Positions 12,808 to 29,420 of a stretch of 64,000 bases of DNA are shown here, one piece after another. Made by a program: the position numbers and the translations under genes. Origin of the DNA: Streptomyces sp. BHT-5-2 (GTDB lineage: Bacteria > Actinomycetota > Actinomycetes > Streptomycetales > Streptomycetaceae); NCBI RefSeq assembly GCF_019774615.1, contig NZ_CP081496.1, forward strand, positions 1,054,001 through 1,118,000, in the 5' to 3' direction. The notes under the pieces were generated by a model. It was not told the origin of the DNA. It worked only from the letters and a program-made list of their open reading frames with translations, and made no database searches. Within the stretch, counting starts at the first letter, position 1, and each line of letters opens with the position of its first letter.

Positions 12808-13347
12808 TCAGCCGCGGGTCACCGCCAGCAACACCATCACCAGGAAGAACAGGGCCCAGGCACCGATCCCGAGCCAGCCGAGCACCAGCCCGGCGATCGC
12901 CTGGCCGTCGCCCCGCTCCCCCGTCCGCCGGATCTCGGCCCGCGCCTTGTGCCCCAGGATCACCGCGGGGATCGACGTCAGACCCCAGGTGAACGGGCCT
13001 ATCAGCCCGCAGACCAGCGCGCCCGTGGCGGCGCCGTTGGTGGTCTGCGGCATCGGCATCTGGAGGGGCATGAACGTAGCCGGCACTGCGGGCCGCGGCG
13101 TGAACTGCGCCTGCGGCACCGGGCCCTGCGGAAGATCGGCGACCAGCATCTGCAACTCGGCGTGGGTCTGCGCCTGATAGGCCCGGCCCATCCGCTGCTC
13201 GTACTCGGCCTGTCCGAGACGCCCCTCGGCGAAACCCGCCTTCAGCACGTCGACCGCGCGCTCGCGGTCGGCGTGCGAGGCCCGCATCGCAGGCACCTGA
13301 TACGGGTTCTGCGCGGGATGCCCACCCTGCCACGGCTGGAATGCCAC
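12808..13347 (-). CDS. DUF1707 and DUF4190 domain membrane protein
   Basis: A 179-residue protein that starts at a GTG behind a GGGGGGAGG site (VAFQPWQGG). Residues 20-75 hold the DUF1707 signature MRASHADRERAVDVLKAGFAEGRLGQAEYEQRM, common in actinobacterial membrane proteins. The C-terminal 80 residues resemble DUF4190: two hydrophobic segments (GALVCGLIGPFTWGLTSIPAVILG and IAGLVLGWLGIGAWALFFLVMVLL) flanking a charged KARAEIRRTGERGDG loop. Function is unknown. It stands alone between rpoC and rpsL, same strand. Confidence 0.88.
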   Translation of the reverse strand: MAFQPWQGGHPAQNPYQVPAMRASHADRERAVDVLKAGFAEGRLGQAEYEQRMGRAYQAQTHAELQMLVADLPQGPVPQAQFTPRPAVPATFMPLQMPMPQTTNGAATGALVCGLIGPFTWGLTSIPAVILGHKARAEIRRTGERGDGQAIAGLVLGWLGIGAWALFFLVMVLLAVTRG

Positions 13348-13490
13348 GTCGCGAACCTCCCCCCGCTCAATTGTCGTCCCCATCTTCTCATCACAGACGC
13401 GGCAATGGGAGGACAAGTTCCCGCGGCCCTGCGAACGCCGCAGGGCGGCCACCCCGGTGGGGTGACCGCCCTGTTCAGGCGCGTGTGGCC

Positions 13491-17390
<3,900 letters not shown>

Positions 17391-17490
17391 TATGCGTCAA
17401 TCCCTCTCAGGGTCGTGTCTAGATGGTCTGTACGGGGTCCGGGGCGGGGCCGGGATCTCTCTCGTACGAGGGAGATCCCGGCCAGACCCG

Positions 17491-20976
<3,486 letters not shown>

Positions 20977-21382
20977 GAGGGGGTCCTTCCGAGGGCTCGG
21001 ACTCACTACGCGCGTGCCGGTCCCGAATCGAGCAAAGCGGTCGAGAGGCCCAGGTCAGGGCGGTTCGTTCGGCTTCACTCGGGCTCGGGCATGCCCCTGG
21101 TGACGGGCAGGGAGCAGCTAACAGGCAGCGCAAAGGGTCAGTGTAGCCACATGGCCCACTGATGTCCAGAGCGAGTTTCCGGAGACCGGTACCGCACCGC
21201 GTCCCGATCTTCTCCCTCCGGGAGGTCATCCCCTCCGCGACGGAGGAGCCCCTCGTTGTTCTTCACTTCGCCCAATGCCCTGCGCCTGCCGAAAGCCCTT
21301 GCGCCAGTGGCGCACACCGATGCTTCCCTCTTCGTCGGCGATCCATGCCTCGGACCCTGGACCGCTTCTGTGTCGCGTCCCG

Positions 21383-21411
21383 AGAATTGCGCGCCGCGTC
21401 CGGTTCGTCAA
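21383..21411 (-). promoter_or_regulatory. candidate rpoB promoter
   Basis: On the - strand TTGACG (21406-21411) is followed after 17 nt by AATTCT (21383-21388). It lies downstream of the rplL hairpin and about 400 nt before the rpoB start, so rpoBC would have a long leader. The remaining part of the 631-nt region 20977-21607 shows no gene and nothing else I can name. Confidence 0.6.
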
Positions 21412-21514
21412 GGCCCCCCGCCTCTGGGAGATCGTCACATGGAGGTGCGCCCGGACAACGAAGATCACCATACTCGCACTCCGGCGCGGGACGGTGCAGC
21501 CGGGGCGGGGACGC

Positions 21515-21550
21515 CGAAGGGCGACCACCCGTATGGGTGATCGCCCTTCG
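21515..21550 (-). terminator. hairpin after rplL (terminator or attenuator)
   Basis: A 16-bp inverted repeat (21515-21530 with 21535-21550) with one G-U pair and a 4-nt loop lies 57 nt after the rplL stop. There is no long T-run. By position it matches the rplL-rpoB attenuator known in E. coli, which lets only part of the transcripts enter rpoBC. Confidence 0.75.
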
Positions 21551-21607
21551 CGGTGTCCGCGTTACGCCCTCAGGCGCGTCGGACGGGAGTCGTGAGACTC
21601 ACCAAGG

Positions 21608-21994
21608 TCACTTGACCTCGACGGAGGCACCGGCGCCCTTGAGGGCCTCGGCGGCCTTCTCGGCGGCGTCCTTGGCAACCTTCTCCAGAACCGGCTTCGG
21701 GGTGCCGTCGACCAGGTCCTTGGCCTCCTTCAGGCCGAGGGAGGTCAGCTCGCGCACGACCTTGATGACCTGGATCTTCTTGTCGCCGGCGCCGGTGAGG
21801 ATGACGTCGAACTCGTCCTTCTCCTCCTCGGCGGCGGCGGCCGGGGCACCCGGAACGCCGGCGGCCACAACGGCGGCCGGGGCGGCGGCGGTGACGTCGA
21901 ACTTCTCCTCGAAGGCGGAGACGAACGCCGCCAGCTCGATGAGGGTCATGCCTTCGAACTGCTCGAGGAGCTCGTCCTGGGTGAGCTTCGCCAT
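21608..21994 (-). CDS. rplL: 50S ribosomal protein L7/L12
   Basis: A 128-residue L7/L12: an N-terminal dimerisation helix ([22 protein letters not shown]), an Ala/Pro/Gly hinge around residues 38-58, and the C-terminal factor-binding domain with [25 protein letters not shown]. The stalk recruits translation GTPases. It follows rplJ by 106 nt. Confidence 0.98.
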   Translation of the reverse strand: MAKLTQDELLEQFEGMTLIELAAFVSAFEEKFDVTAAAPAAVVAAGVPGAPAAAAEEEKDEFDVILTGAGDKKIQVIKVVRELTSLGLKEAKDLVDGTPKPVLEKVAKDAAEKAAEALKGAGASVEVK

Positions 21995-22100
21995 GGTGGC
22001 GGTCCTTCCACTAAATCGGCTGGTGCCGGATGTACATTTCGGCGGGCGTGCGGCCCGCTGTGACCCGCGTCAGGCGACGCGGATCATGACGCGAGCCGAA

Positions 22101-22631
22101 TTACTCGGCACCGCCCTGCTCGGCCTTCTTGGCGCGAAGCGCTTCCGCAGTGCGGACGAACTTCGACGGGAGCGCCTGGAAGAGCGCGGCAGCCTGGGAC
22201 TGCTTGCCCTTCATGGCACCCGCCAGCTTGGCGAGCAGAACCTCGCGGGACTCGAGGTCCGCAAGCTTCTTGATCTCGTCGGCGGAGAGAGCCTTGCCGT
22301 CAAGGACGCCGCCCTTGATGACGAGGTTCTGGTTCTCCTTGGCGAAGTCACGAAGACCCTTCGCCGCCTCGACCGGGTCACCGGTAACGAAGGCGACGGC
22401 CGTCGAGCCACTGAGGTGCTCGTCCAGCGCGGAGATCCCGGCCTCCTTGGCCGCGATCTTGGTCAGCGTGTTCTTCACCACACGGTACTGAGCGTTGTCA
22501 CCGAGCGAACGGCGCAGATTCTTGATCTGCGCAACGGTAAGACCGGTGTACGCGGTCACAACAGCGGCGTTCGAGCTGCGGAACTTCTCGGCAATCTCGT
22601 CGACGGCTGCGACCTTGTCGGGCCTCGCCAT
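22101..22631 (-). CDS. rplJ: 50S ribosomal protein L10
   Basis: A 176-residue L10 starting [20 protein letters not shown] behind an AAGGAGG site. It carries the rRNA-binding globular domain and a C-terminal helix that binds L7/L12 dimers. The open frame continues upstream, but that part is the leader RNA and not coding. L10 is expected to repress its own operon through the leader described next. Confidence 0.97.
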   Translation of the reverse strand: MARPDKVAAVDEIAEKFRSSNAAVVTAYTGLTVAQIKNLRRSLGDNAQYRVVKNTLTKIAAKEAGISALDEHLSGSTAVAFVTGDPVEAAKGLRDFAKENQNLVIKGGVLDGKALSADEIKKLADLESREVLLAKLAGAMKGKQSQAAALFQALPSKFVRTAEALRAKKAEQGGAE

Positions 22632-22687
22632 GAGCCTCGGCCTCCTTCCGGGTGATGAGGACCGCGCAGAAGGGGCTGGGCAAAACA

Positions 22688-22843
22688 AACGCCCCGGCGC
22701 AGGGCACGGGGCGTTACTCGACCGAACAGAGAACTGTCCGGGAGTCTCTCCACACAACCTGCGCAGGCCGTCCGCAGCTAGCGGATCCTTCGGCCACCAC
22801 ACGCCCGGAATCGGACGCGCAGAGACAACCAGCGGTCTTTGGC
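22688..22843 (-). ncRNA. L10-type leader RNA with attenuator
   Basis: In the transcript GCCAAAGACCGCTGGTTG (22827-22843) and CCTGCGCAGGTTG (22755-22767) resemble the paired elements of the bacterial L10 leader, which imitates the rRNA site of L10-L12. About 40 nt downstream is a perfect 9-bp stem AACGCCCCG/CGGGGCGTT (22688-22696 with 22707-22715) followed by TGTTTTG, a rho-independent terminator shape placed 57 nt before rplJ. L10 binding would favour termination. The family call is from memory of its conserved pieces. Confidence 0.75.
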
Positions 22844-22940
22844 TTCCGGGACACCGTACGGGAACGGCCCACGCACAGGCAAATCGGCCGCTCGGCGGCG
22901 GCGGTGGGGCGCCTCGGACACCTCACCGCCGCCGCGCTGC

Positions 22941-23795
22941 TCACATGCCGGGGGTCGTCATGATCTCGCCGGCCGGCGGCGGGGTCACGGTGACCTTGGT
23001 CCCGTAGTTCGAGTAGAAGACGGTGGAGTCCGACGCCTGCTTGCCGTCCAGCTGCTCACGCTTCTTGACGAGCAGGTTGTCCGGGCCGATCCACAGGTCG
23101 ATGGTCTCCTTCGTGGCGCCGGACTGCTTGAGCGACTGCTCCAGCGCCTGGAGGTCGGCCGCGCTGAGGCTCTTGGACTGCATCTTGGCCATCTCGGCCA
23201 CGTCGACCGTGCCGGTGTAGTGCGTCGCCTGCACCCCGCGGACGCTCTCCTTGCCGGCCTCCTGGACCTTGCCGGTGGCGATCAGCATGTCCACCGACTT
23301 GACCGGGTCGTTGTTCTGCATGGCGTCCTTGAACACGGCGCCGGCCGGGCCCTTCTTGGCCAGGGCGTCGTAGTCGTACTTGAGCCAGCTCTTGCCGCCC
23401 ACCGACATGCCCGTGTTCATGTACATCGCCTGGGGCGTGTACAGCGCCTTCATGGGCTTGCCGGACGCCATCGGACCGCCGGTCGTGGTGATGTCGAGCG
23501 TCATGTTGATGCCGTTCGACCAGTCCATCGCGCCCTTCAGCGTGCGCGTGGCCGGGCCCGTCTTCTGCGTGCCGTCGATCTGGGCGGACTTCTTGTCGCT
23601 CGTCTGCTGCGACGCCGTCTTCAGCGAGGCCAGCGCGGCGTCCAGCGGGGACTTCGCCCCCGAGGCGTCGCTGCTGCCGCCGGCGCTGCCGCCGCCGGTG
23701 CCGTTGCTCTTGTCGCCACCGCTGTTGCAGGCGGTCAGACCGGCCATCATGACAACTCCCGCCGCGACGGCGGCGGTTATACGCGTGCTGCGCAC
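22941..23795 (-). CDS. secreted lipoprotein, LppX/LprG-like
   Basis: A 284-residue protein from a GTG with a GGGGGAG site. The first 22 residues are a signal peptide ending in the lipobox AGLTAC (Cys23), followed by a Gly/Ser-rich linker to about residue 48. The rest (GTQKTGPATRTLKGAMDWSNG, YTGTVDVAEMAK, IDLWIGPDNLLVKK) has the look of the LppX/LprAFG or LolA-like fold that carries lipids. It lies between rplA and rplJ on the same strand. Function is not known. Confidence 0.88.
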   Translation of the reverse strand: MRSTRITAAVAAGVVMMAGLTACNSGGDKSNGTGGGSAGGSSDASGAKSPLDAALASLKTASQQTSDKKSAQIDGTQKTGPATRTLKGAMDWSNGINMTLDITTTGGPMASGKPMKALYTPQAMYMNTGMSVGGKSWLKYDYDALAKKGPAGAVFKDAMQNNDPVKSVDMLIATGKVQEAGKESVRGVQATHYTGTVDVAEMAKMQSKSLSAADLQALEQSLKQSGATKETIDLWIGPDNLLVKKREQLDGKQASDSTVFYSNYGTKVTVTPPPAGEIMTTPGM

Positions 23796-23890
23796 TGAGG
23801 CTCCCCCTTGTTCTCCTCTACGGACCTCGCAGGGGACTGTAGTGCAGGCCGCCGACAGCGCACGCGGCAGGCCCTGTTATGAACGCGTCA

Positions 23891-23920
23891 GGCCCCGCCC
23901 TCCGTACGGAAGGCGGGGCC
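23891..23920 (-). terminator. terminator after rplA
   Basis: A 14-bp stem with a 2-nt turn (23891-23904 with 23907-23920), one G-U pair, lies 42 nt after the rplA stop. It would end the rplK-rplA transcript and separate it from the lipoprotein gene. Confidence 0.8.
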
Positions 23921-23962
23921 CGTCGTCACGCGTCACGCGCTACGAGGCGTCGATCGGGAGGA

Positions 23963-24679
23963 TCAGACGGCCTCGTCCTCGACGAGGAGGTTGCGGGTGC
24001 GGTTGCTGTCCACCGGGATGCCGGGGCCCATGGTGGTGGTGATCGTCGTCTTCTTGATGTAGCGGCCCTTGGCGGCGGACGGCTTCAGACGGGTGATCTC
24101 CTCCAGCGCCGCGGCGTAGTTCTCCACCAGCTTGGCGTCGTCGAAGGACGCCTTGCCGATGATGAAGTGGAGGTTCGCGTGCTTGTCGACGCGGAACTCG
24201 ATCTTGCCGCCCTTGATGTCGGTGACGGCCTTGGCGACATCCGGGGTGACGGTGCCGGTCTTCGGGTTCGGCATCAGGCCACGGGGACCGAGCACGCGGC
24301 CGAGGCGGCCGACCTTGCCCATGAGGTCCGGGGTGGCGACGACGGCGTCGAAGTCCAGGCGGCCCTTGGAGACCTCGTCGATCAGTTCGTCCGAGCCGAC
24401 GATGTCGGCGCCGGCGGCCTCCGCGGCCGCAGCACGGTCACCGGTCGCGAAGACCAGGACCCGGGCGGTCTTGCCGGTGCCGTGCGGGAGGTTCACGGTG
24501 CCACGGACCATCTGGTCGGCCTTGCGCGGGTCGACACCCAGACGCATGGCGACCTCGACGGTCGCGTCGAACTTGGCGGACGCGGTGTCCTTGGCGAGAC
24601 GGACGGCCTCGAGCGGGGCGTAGAGCCGCTCCCGGTCGATCTTCGCGTCCGCGTTGCGAAGAGTCTTGCTGCGCTTCAC
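23963..24679 (-). CDS. rplA: 50S ribosomal protein L1
   Basis: A 238-residue L1 from a GTG start with a CAGGAGCAG site. Signature segments are [23 protein letters not shown] and [23 protein letters not shown]1 forms the mobile stalk that moves deacylated tRNA and in E. coli represses the L11 operon. It follows rplK by 83 nt. Confidence 0.98.
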   Translation of the reverse strand: MKRSKTLRNADAKIDRERLYAPLEAVRLAKDTASAKFDATVEVAMRLGVDPRKADQMVRGTVNLPHGTGKTARVLVFATGDRAAAAEAAGADIVGSDELIDEVSKGRLDFDAVVATPDLMGKVGRLGRVLGPRGLMPNPKTGTVTPDVAKAVTDIKGGKIEFRVDKHANLHFIIGKASFDDAKLVENYAAALEEITRLKPSAAKGRYIKKTTITTTMGPGIPVDSNRTRNLLVEDEAV

Positions 24680-24762
24680 TTCTGCTCCTGATGCAGTGGG
24701 GTGGAGTCGTGGTACGGACCAGCGCCTGGCCCTGCCACGTAAGTGCCTTGTAGGGCTGGGGC

Positions 24763-25197
24763 TCAGCCCTCGACCGTGATGCCCATGGAACGGGCGGTGC
24801 CGGCGATGATCTTCGACGCGGCGTCCAGGTCGTTGGCGTTCAGGTCGGGCATCTTGGTGGTGGCGATCTCGCGGACCTGCGCCTCGGTGATCTTGGCGAC
24901 CTTGGTCTTGTGCGGCTCGCCGGAGCCCTTCTCCACGCCCGCGGCCTTCAGGATGAGCTTCGCGGCCGGCGGGGTCTTGGTGACGAAGGTGAAGGAACGG
25001 TCCTCGTAGACCGTGATCTCCACCGGCACGACCATGCCACGCTGCGACTCGGTCGCGGCGTTGTAGGCCTTGCAGAACTCCATGATGTTGACGCCGTGCT
25101 GACCCAGCGCGGGGCCGACCGGCGGAGCCGGGTTGGCGGCACCGGCCTGGATCTGGAGCTTGATCAGCCCCGTGACCTTCTTCTTCTTGGGAGGCAT
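24763..25197 (-). CDS. rplK: 50S ribosomal protein L11
   Basis: A 144-residue L11 with [35 protein letters not shown], the proline-rich linker involved in thiostrepton binding. It supports stringent-factor activation on the ribosome. The upstream 109 nt hold two direct copies of ATCCGGAT at about 25239-25255, of unknown meaning. Confidence 0.98.
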
Positions 25198-25306
25198 GCT
25201 CTCTCCGGGTCCTAGTGAGAGGTGGTTCGCCCCGCGATCCGGATCATCCGGATGGAGGCATACCGCACAACGATAACGGGTATCGCCGTGGGGCTAAAAA
25301 CCGCGC

Positions 25307-25337
25307 AGGTCAGACCGGCTCTGTGCCGGTCTGACCT
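25307..25337 (-). terminator. terminator after nusG
   Basis: A perfect 13-bp stem (25307-25319 with 25325-25337) with a 5-nt loop is followed on the - strand by GCGCGGTTTTT. It lies 27 nt after the nusG stop and ends the secE-nusG unit. The T-run makes it the most classical terminator in the left part of the window. Confidence 0.88.
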
Positions 25338-25364
25338 GGTCGGTGGCTGAAGGTCCGGAAGAAG

Positions 25365-26243
25365 TCAGTTCTTCTGGATCTGGTCGAAGCTCAGCTCGAC
25401 CGGGGTCTCGCGACCGAAGATCTCGACCAGGCCCTTGACCTTCTTCGAGTCGGCGTTGATCTCGTTGATCGTGGCCTGGAGCGTCGCGAACGGGCCGTCG
25501 GTGACGGTGACGGAGTCGCCCACCTCGAAGTCCAGGACCTGGACCTCGACCTTGCGGGACGGCGCCGGCTTGCCCTCGGCCGCGGCGGCCTCCTTGGCGG
25601 CCTTCTCCTCGGCCTCCGGGGCGAGCATCTTGACGATCTCGTCGAGGGTCAGCGGGTACGGGTCGTAGGCGTTGCCGACGAAGCCGGTGACGCCCGGGGT
25701 GTTGCGGACGACGCCCCAGGACTCGTTCGTCAGGTCCATGCGCACCAGGACGTAGCCCGGAAGCTTGTTCTGGCGGACGGTGCGGCGGTCGCCGTTCTTG
25801 ATCTGCACGACCTCTTCCTGCGGCACCTCGGCCTGGAAGATGTAGTCCTCGACGTTCAGCGAGACGGCGCGCTGTTCGAGGTTGGTCTTCACGCGGTTCT
25901 CGTATCCCGCGTAGGTGTGGATGACGTACCACTCGCCGGGAAGCCCGCGCAGCTCGTCACGGAGGGCGGCCACCGGGTCGACCGGCTCCTGCTCCTCGGC
26001 GTCCGCCGCGTCCTCGGAAGCCTCCTCGGCCTCCGCCGCGTCCGCGTCGGCGGGCTCGCCGGCGTCGGCGTCCTCGGCGTCCAGCTCGTCGGCGCCCTCG
26101 GCGTCCGCGGCGGTCTCCACGGCGGCTTCCTCGTCAGCGATGGCGGCCGCGTCCCCCTCGACCTCGGCCGAGACGGCCTCGTCGACCTCGGCCTCTGCAG
26201 CCGCGACGGGCTCGGTGGCGTCGTTCAGGTTCGGGTCAGACAC
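25365..26243 (-). CDS. nusG: transcription factor NusG with acidic N-terminal extension
   Basis: A 292-residue NusG from the GTG at 26243 (VSDPNLND). The first ~100 residues are a low-complexity Ala/Glu/Asp extension; the NGN domain follows ([21 protein letters not shown] ... [10 protein letters not shown]), then an acidic/Ala linker, then the KOW domain ([22 protein letters not shown]). NusG binds RNA polymerase and links it to Rho or the ribosome. A TTG at 26267 is a less likely start. It follows secE by 71 nt. Confidence 0.96.
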   Translation of the reverse strand: MSDPNLNDATEPVAAAEAEVDEAVSAEVEGDAAAIADEEAAVETAADAEGADELDAEDADAGEPADADAAEAEEASEDAADAEEQEPVDPVAALRDELRGLPGEWYVIHTYAGYENRVKTNLEQRAVSLNVEDYIFQAEVPQEEVVQIKNGDRRTVRQNKLPGYVLVRMDLTNESWGVVRNTPGVTGFVGNAYDPYPLTLDEIVKMLAPEAEEKAAKEAAAAEGKPAPSRKVEVQVLDFEVGDSVTVTDGPFATLQATINEINADSKKVKGLVEIFGRETPVELSFDQIQKN

Positions 26244-26314
26244 GTGGCTGCTTCTTCCTTGCTTCAAGGGGTTGAACGTGCGAAAGGCCGCCCACGGAGG
26301 CGGCCCCCGCGGGA

Positions 26315-26611
26315 TCAGCCGAAGACGTACCCGACGACTCGGTTGATTCCCAAGTCAATCACGGTTACGAGACCAATGATGATGGCTACGAAGACGATCA
26401 CCACGGTGGTGTACGACGACAGCTGGCTGCGCGTGGGCCAGACGACCTTACGGAGCTCCGCGATGATCTGGCGGTAGAAGAGCGCGAGACGTGCGAAGGG
26501 GCCCTTCTTGCCGCGCTTGCCGCCGCGGCGGGGCTTCTTCTGGGATTCCGTGGTGTCGTCCTCGGAACGACCGCGCTCAGGCATGTCGATGGAGCCCAGG
26601 GCGTCCGTCAC
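26315..26611 (-). CDS. secE: preprotein translocase subunit SecE
   Basis: A 98-residue SecE with a basic N-terminal region ([14 protein letters not shown]), the conserved amphipathic motif [18 protein letters not shown] and one transmembrane helix ([22 protein letters not shown]). It is the essential clamp around SecY. The start is a GTG with a GTGAGGA site. The gene lies just downstream of tRNA-Trp on the same strand, the usual bacterial order. Confidence 0.97.
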   Translation of the reverse strand: MTDALGSIDMPERGRSEDDTTESQKKPRRGGKRGKKGPFARLALFYRQIIAELRKVVWPTRSQLSSYTTVVIVFVAIIIGLVTVIDLGINRVVGYVFG

Positions 26612-26717
26612 TCGTCCTCACCTGAATCCGGGTCGTGGCCGTGCTGCGCCCGGCCCGGCCGCACGGCGGTGCATTTCGTACGTACGCGTGCACGCACCCG
26701 ATGATCGGTGCGTGTAG

Positions 26718-26790
26718 CAGGGCCGGAGGGACTTGAACCCCCAACCGCTGGTTTTGGAGACCAGTGCTCTACCAATTGAGCTACGACCCT
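26718..26790 (-). tRNA. tRNA-Trp (anticodon CCA)
   Basis: The - strand folds into a complete cloverleaf of 73 nt: acceptor AGGGTCG/CGGCCCT, D arm GCTCAATTGGTAGAGC, anticodon stem CTGGT/ACCAG with loop CTCCAAA, and T arm GGGGGTTCAAGTCCC. The anticodon CCA reads UGG. No CCA end is encoded. The divergent spacer to aspC holds a TAGGTT hexamer close upstream that may be the -10 box. Confidence 0.97.
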
Positions 26791-26978
26791 TTGTGGTTCC
26801 CCCAACCTACCGCATGCGGGCGACTGCACTGTGTCGTGCGCCGTACGCCGCGGTGACCCGATGGGAGCCAACGGTCAGCGAGTGTACGTGCTTCGAGGCC
26901 GGGCGTCGAACAGGAACCTCTCGTACCGCCCCGCAAACCCGTGTGTCGGGGCCGTCGGCGGTCTGCGACGATGCCCCT

Positions 26979-28214
26979 ATGAGCGCTGCCACTCCCTCCG
27001 CATCGTCCCCCGCCGACCGCCGGGTCTCCGCCCGGGTCGGTTCGATCTCCGAGTCCGCCACCCTCGCCGTCGACGCCAAGGCCAAGGCCCTCAAGGCCGC
27101 CGGGCGCCCGGTGATCGGCTTCGGCGCCGGCGAGCCCGACTTCCCCACCCCCGACTACATCGTCGAGGCGGCGGTCGAGGCGTGCCGGAACCCGAAGTTC
27201 CACCGCTACACGCCCGCCGGCGGGCTCCCCGAGCTGAAGGCCGCGATCGTCGCGAAGACCCTGCGCGACTCCGGCTACGAGATCGAGGCCGCGAACGTCC
27301 TCGTCACCAACGGTGGCAAGCAGGCCATCTACGAGGCGTTCGCGGCCATCCTGGACCCGGGTGACGAGGTCATCGTGCCGGCGCCGTACTGGACCACCTA
27401 CCCCGAGTCGATCCGGCTCGCGGGCGGCGTGCCGGTCGACGTCGTCGCCGACGAGACCACCGGCTACCGCGTGACCGTCGAGCAGCTGGAGGCGGCCCGC
27501 ACCGAGCGGACCAAGGTGCTGCTGTTCGTCTCGCCGTCGAACCCGACCGGCGCGGTCTACCCGCGCGAGCAGGTCGAGGCGATCGGCCGCTGGGCCGCGG
27601 AGCACGGCCTGTGGGTGCTGACCGACGAGATCTACGAGCACCTGGTCTACGGCGACGCCGAGTTCTCGTCGCTGCCGGTGGTGGTGCCGGAGCTGCGCGA
27701 CAAGTGCATCGTCGTCAACGGTGTGGCGAAGACGTACGCGATGACCGGCTGGCGGGTGGGCTGGGCGATCGGCCCCAAGGACGTCGTCAAGGCGGCCACC
27801 AACCTCCAGTCGCACGCCACCTCCAACGTCTCCAACGTGGCGCAGGCCGCGGCCGTCGCGGCGGTCAGCGGCGACCTGACGGCCGTCGAGGAGATGAAGG
27901 TGGCCTTCGACCGGCGCCGGAAGACCATCGTGCGGATGCTCAACGAGATCGACGGCGTGCTGTGCCCGGAGCCGGAGGGCGCGTTCTACGCCTACCCGTC
28001 GGTGAAGGGGCTGCTGGGCAAGGAGATCCGCGGCAGGCGGCCGCAGTCCAGCGTCGAGCTGGCCGAGCTGATCCTGGAGGAGGCGGAGGTCGCCGTCGTC
28101 CCGGGTGAGGCTTTCGGCACCCCCGGCTACCTGCGCCTTTCGTACGCGCTGGGCGACGAGGACCTGGTCGAGGGCGTCTCCCGGATCCAGAAGCTGCTGG
28201 CGGACGCCAAGTAG
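26979..28214 (+). CDS. aspC: pyridoxal-phosphate aspartate aminotransferase
   Basis: A 411-residue class I/II aminotransferase of the AAT-Ib type. It shows [15 protein letters not shown] near the N-terminus, the cofactor segment [24 protein letters not shown], the Schiff-base lysine in [16 protein letters not shown] (Lys251) and the carboxylate-binding arginine in [12 protein letters not shown]. It exchanges amino groups between aspartate and 2-oxoglutarate; some relatives accept prephenate. It is monocistronic, divergent from tRNA-Trp. Confidence 0.95.
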   Translation: MSAATPSASSPADRRVSARVGSISESATLAVDAKAKALKAAGRPVIGFGAGEPDFPTPDYIVEAAVEACRNPKFHRYTPAGGLPELKAAIVAKTLRDSGYEIEAANVLVTNGGKQAIYEAFAAILDPGDEVIVPAPYWTTYPESIRLAGGVPVDVVADETTGYRVTVEQLEAARTERTKVLLFVSPSNPTGAVYPREQVEAIGRWAAEHGLWVLTDEIYEHLVYGDAEFSSLPVVVPELRDKCIVVNGVAKTYAMTGWRVGWAIGPKDVVKAATNLQSHATSNVSNVAQAAAVAAVSGDLTAVEEMKVAFDRRRKTIVRMLNEIDGVLCPEPEGAFYAYPSVKGLLGKEIRGRRPQSSVELAELILEEAEVAVVPGEAFGTPGYLRLSYALGDEDLVEGVSRIQKLLADAK

Positions 28215-28340
28215 CGGGGCGGGTGAGGCCACTGGGCGTGCGGGGTCGGGCGGTTCGTCCGGCCCCGCACGCTTTTGCGGGGGTCCCTTCGTTCGGGGCG
28301 GGGCCTATGCCGCGGGGCGCGGGTGCGGCAGTATCTCGGG

Positions 28341-29369
28341 ATGGAGCGTGTTCGTGATCTGCGTCAACTGCCGAAGGCCCATCTGCACCTGCACTTCACC
28401 GGCTCGATGCGGCCGGCGACCCTGCTGGACCTCGCCGACAAGTACGGCGTCCACCTCCCGGACGCGCTGACCAGCGGCACACCGCCCCGGCTGAGCGCCA
28501 CCGACGAGCGCGGCTGGTTCCGGTTCCAGCGGCTCTACGACATCGCCCGGTCCTGTCTGCGGGCGCCCGAGGACATCCAGCGACTGGTGCGGGAGGCCGC
28601 CGAGGAGGACGTCCGGGACGGCTCGCGGTGGCTGGAGATCCAGGTCGACCCGACCTCGTACGCACCGCGGCTGGGCGGGCTGATCCCGGCCCTGGAGATC
28701 ATCCTGGACGCGGTGGAGCGGGCCTCCCGGGACACCGGGCTGGGCATCCGGGTGCTGGTCGCCGCGAACCGCATGAAGCACCCGCTGGACGCCCGCACGC
28801 TGGCCCGGCTGGCGGTGCGCCATGCCGACCGCGGGGTGGTCGGCTTCGGGCTCTCCAACGACGAACGGCGGGGCCTGGCGCGGGACTTCGACCGGGCCTT
28901 CGCCATCGCCCGGGACGGCGGCCTGCTGTCGGCCCCGCACGGCGGCGAGCTGTCCGGGCCGGCCAGCGTCCGGGACTGCCTGGACGATCTGCACGCCGGC
29001 CGGATCGGGCACGGGGTGCGGGCCGCGGAGGACCCGGAGCTGCTGCGCCGGCTGGCGGCCCAGGGGGTGACCTGCGAGGTGTGCCCGGCGTCGAACGTGG
29101 CGCTGGGCGTCTACGGGAAGCCCGAGGACGTGCCGCTGCGGGCGTTCTTCGCGGCGGGCGTCCCGATGGCGCTGGGCGCCGACGACCCGCTGCTCTTCGG
29201 CTCGCGGCTGGCCGCCCAGTACGAGATCGCCCGCGGCGCGCACGCCTTCACCGACGCCGAACTGGCCGAGCTCGCCCGGCAGTCCGTACGCGCCTCCCGG
29301 GCGCCCGAGGAGCTGCGGCGGACGACCCTGGCGGACATCGACGCCTGGCTGGCCGCCCCGGCGCCGTGA
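28341..29369 (+). CDS. adenosine deaminase family protein
   Basis: A 342-residue TIM-barrel deaminase. Metal ligands are in AHLHLHFTG (His16, His18), the proton-shuttle glutamate in APHGGE, the next His in RIGHGVR, and two aspartates in ALGADDPLLFG. Overall the family signature is complete, but the residue after HLHF is Thr, where classical adenosine deaminases have Asp or Glu, so the natural substrate may not be adenosine. ATG with weak GGGATGG context. Faces murB, with a shared terminator between them. Confidence 0.88.
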   Translation: MERVRDLRQLPKAHLHLHFTGSMRPATLLDLADKYGVHLPDALTSGTPPRLSATDERGWFRFQRLYDIARSCLRAPEDIQRLVREAAEEDVRDGSRWLEIQVDPTSYAPRLGGLIPALEIILDAVERASRDTGLGIRVLVAANRMKHPLDARTLARLAVRHADRGVVGFGLSNDERRGLARDFDRAFAIARDGGLLSAPHGGELSGPASVRDCLDDLHAGRIGHGVRAAEDPELLRRLAAQGVTCEVCPASNVALGVYGKPEDVPLRAFFAAGVPMALGADDPLLFGSRLAAQYEIARGAHAFTDAELAELARQSVRASRAPEELRRTTLADIDAWLAAPAP

Positions 29370-29370
29370 C

Positions 29371-29398
29371 GGGCCCGCGAGCGGCCGCCCGCGGGCCC
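29371..29398. terminator. bidirectional terminator between convergent genes
   Basis: A perfect 9-bp stem GGGCCCGCG/CGCGGGCCC with a 10-nt loop lies directly after the deaminase stop and 23 nt after the murB stop. It can serve both strands. Confidence 0.75.
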
Positions 29399-29420
29399 AG
29401 GACGCTTCCGACGGCAGGGC

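Noticed and set aside
21006..21229. Upstream extension of rpoB or a small gene before it
   Set aside because: The TTG at 20976 with GGAAGG gives the standard 1161 residues; frames further upstream have no homology or ribosome site.
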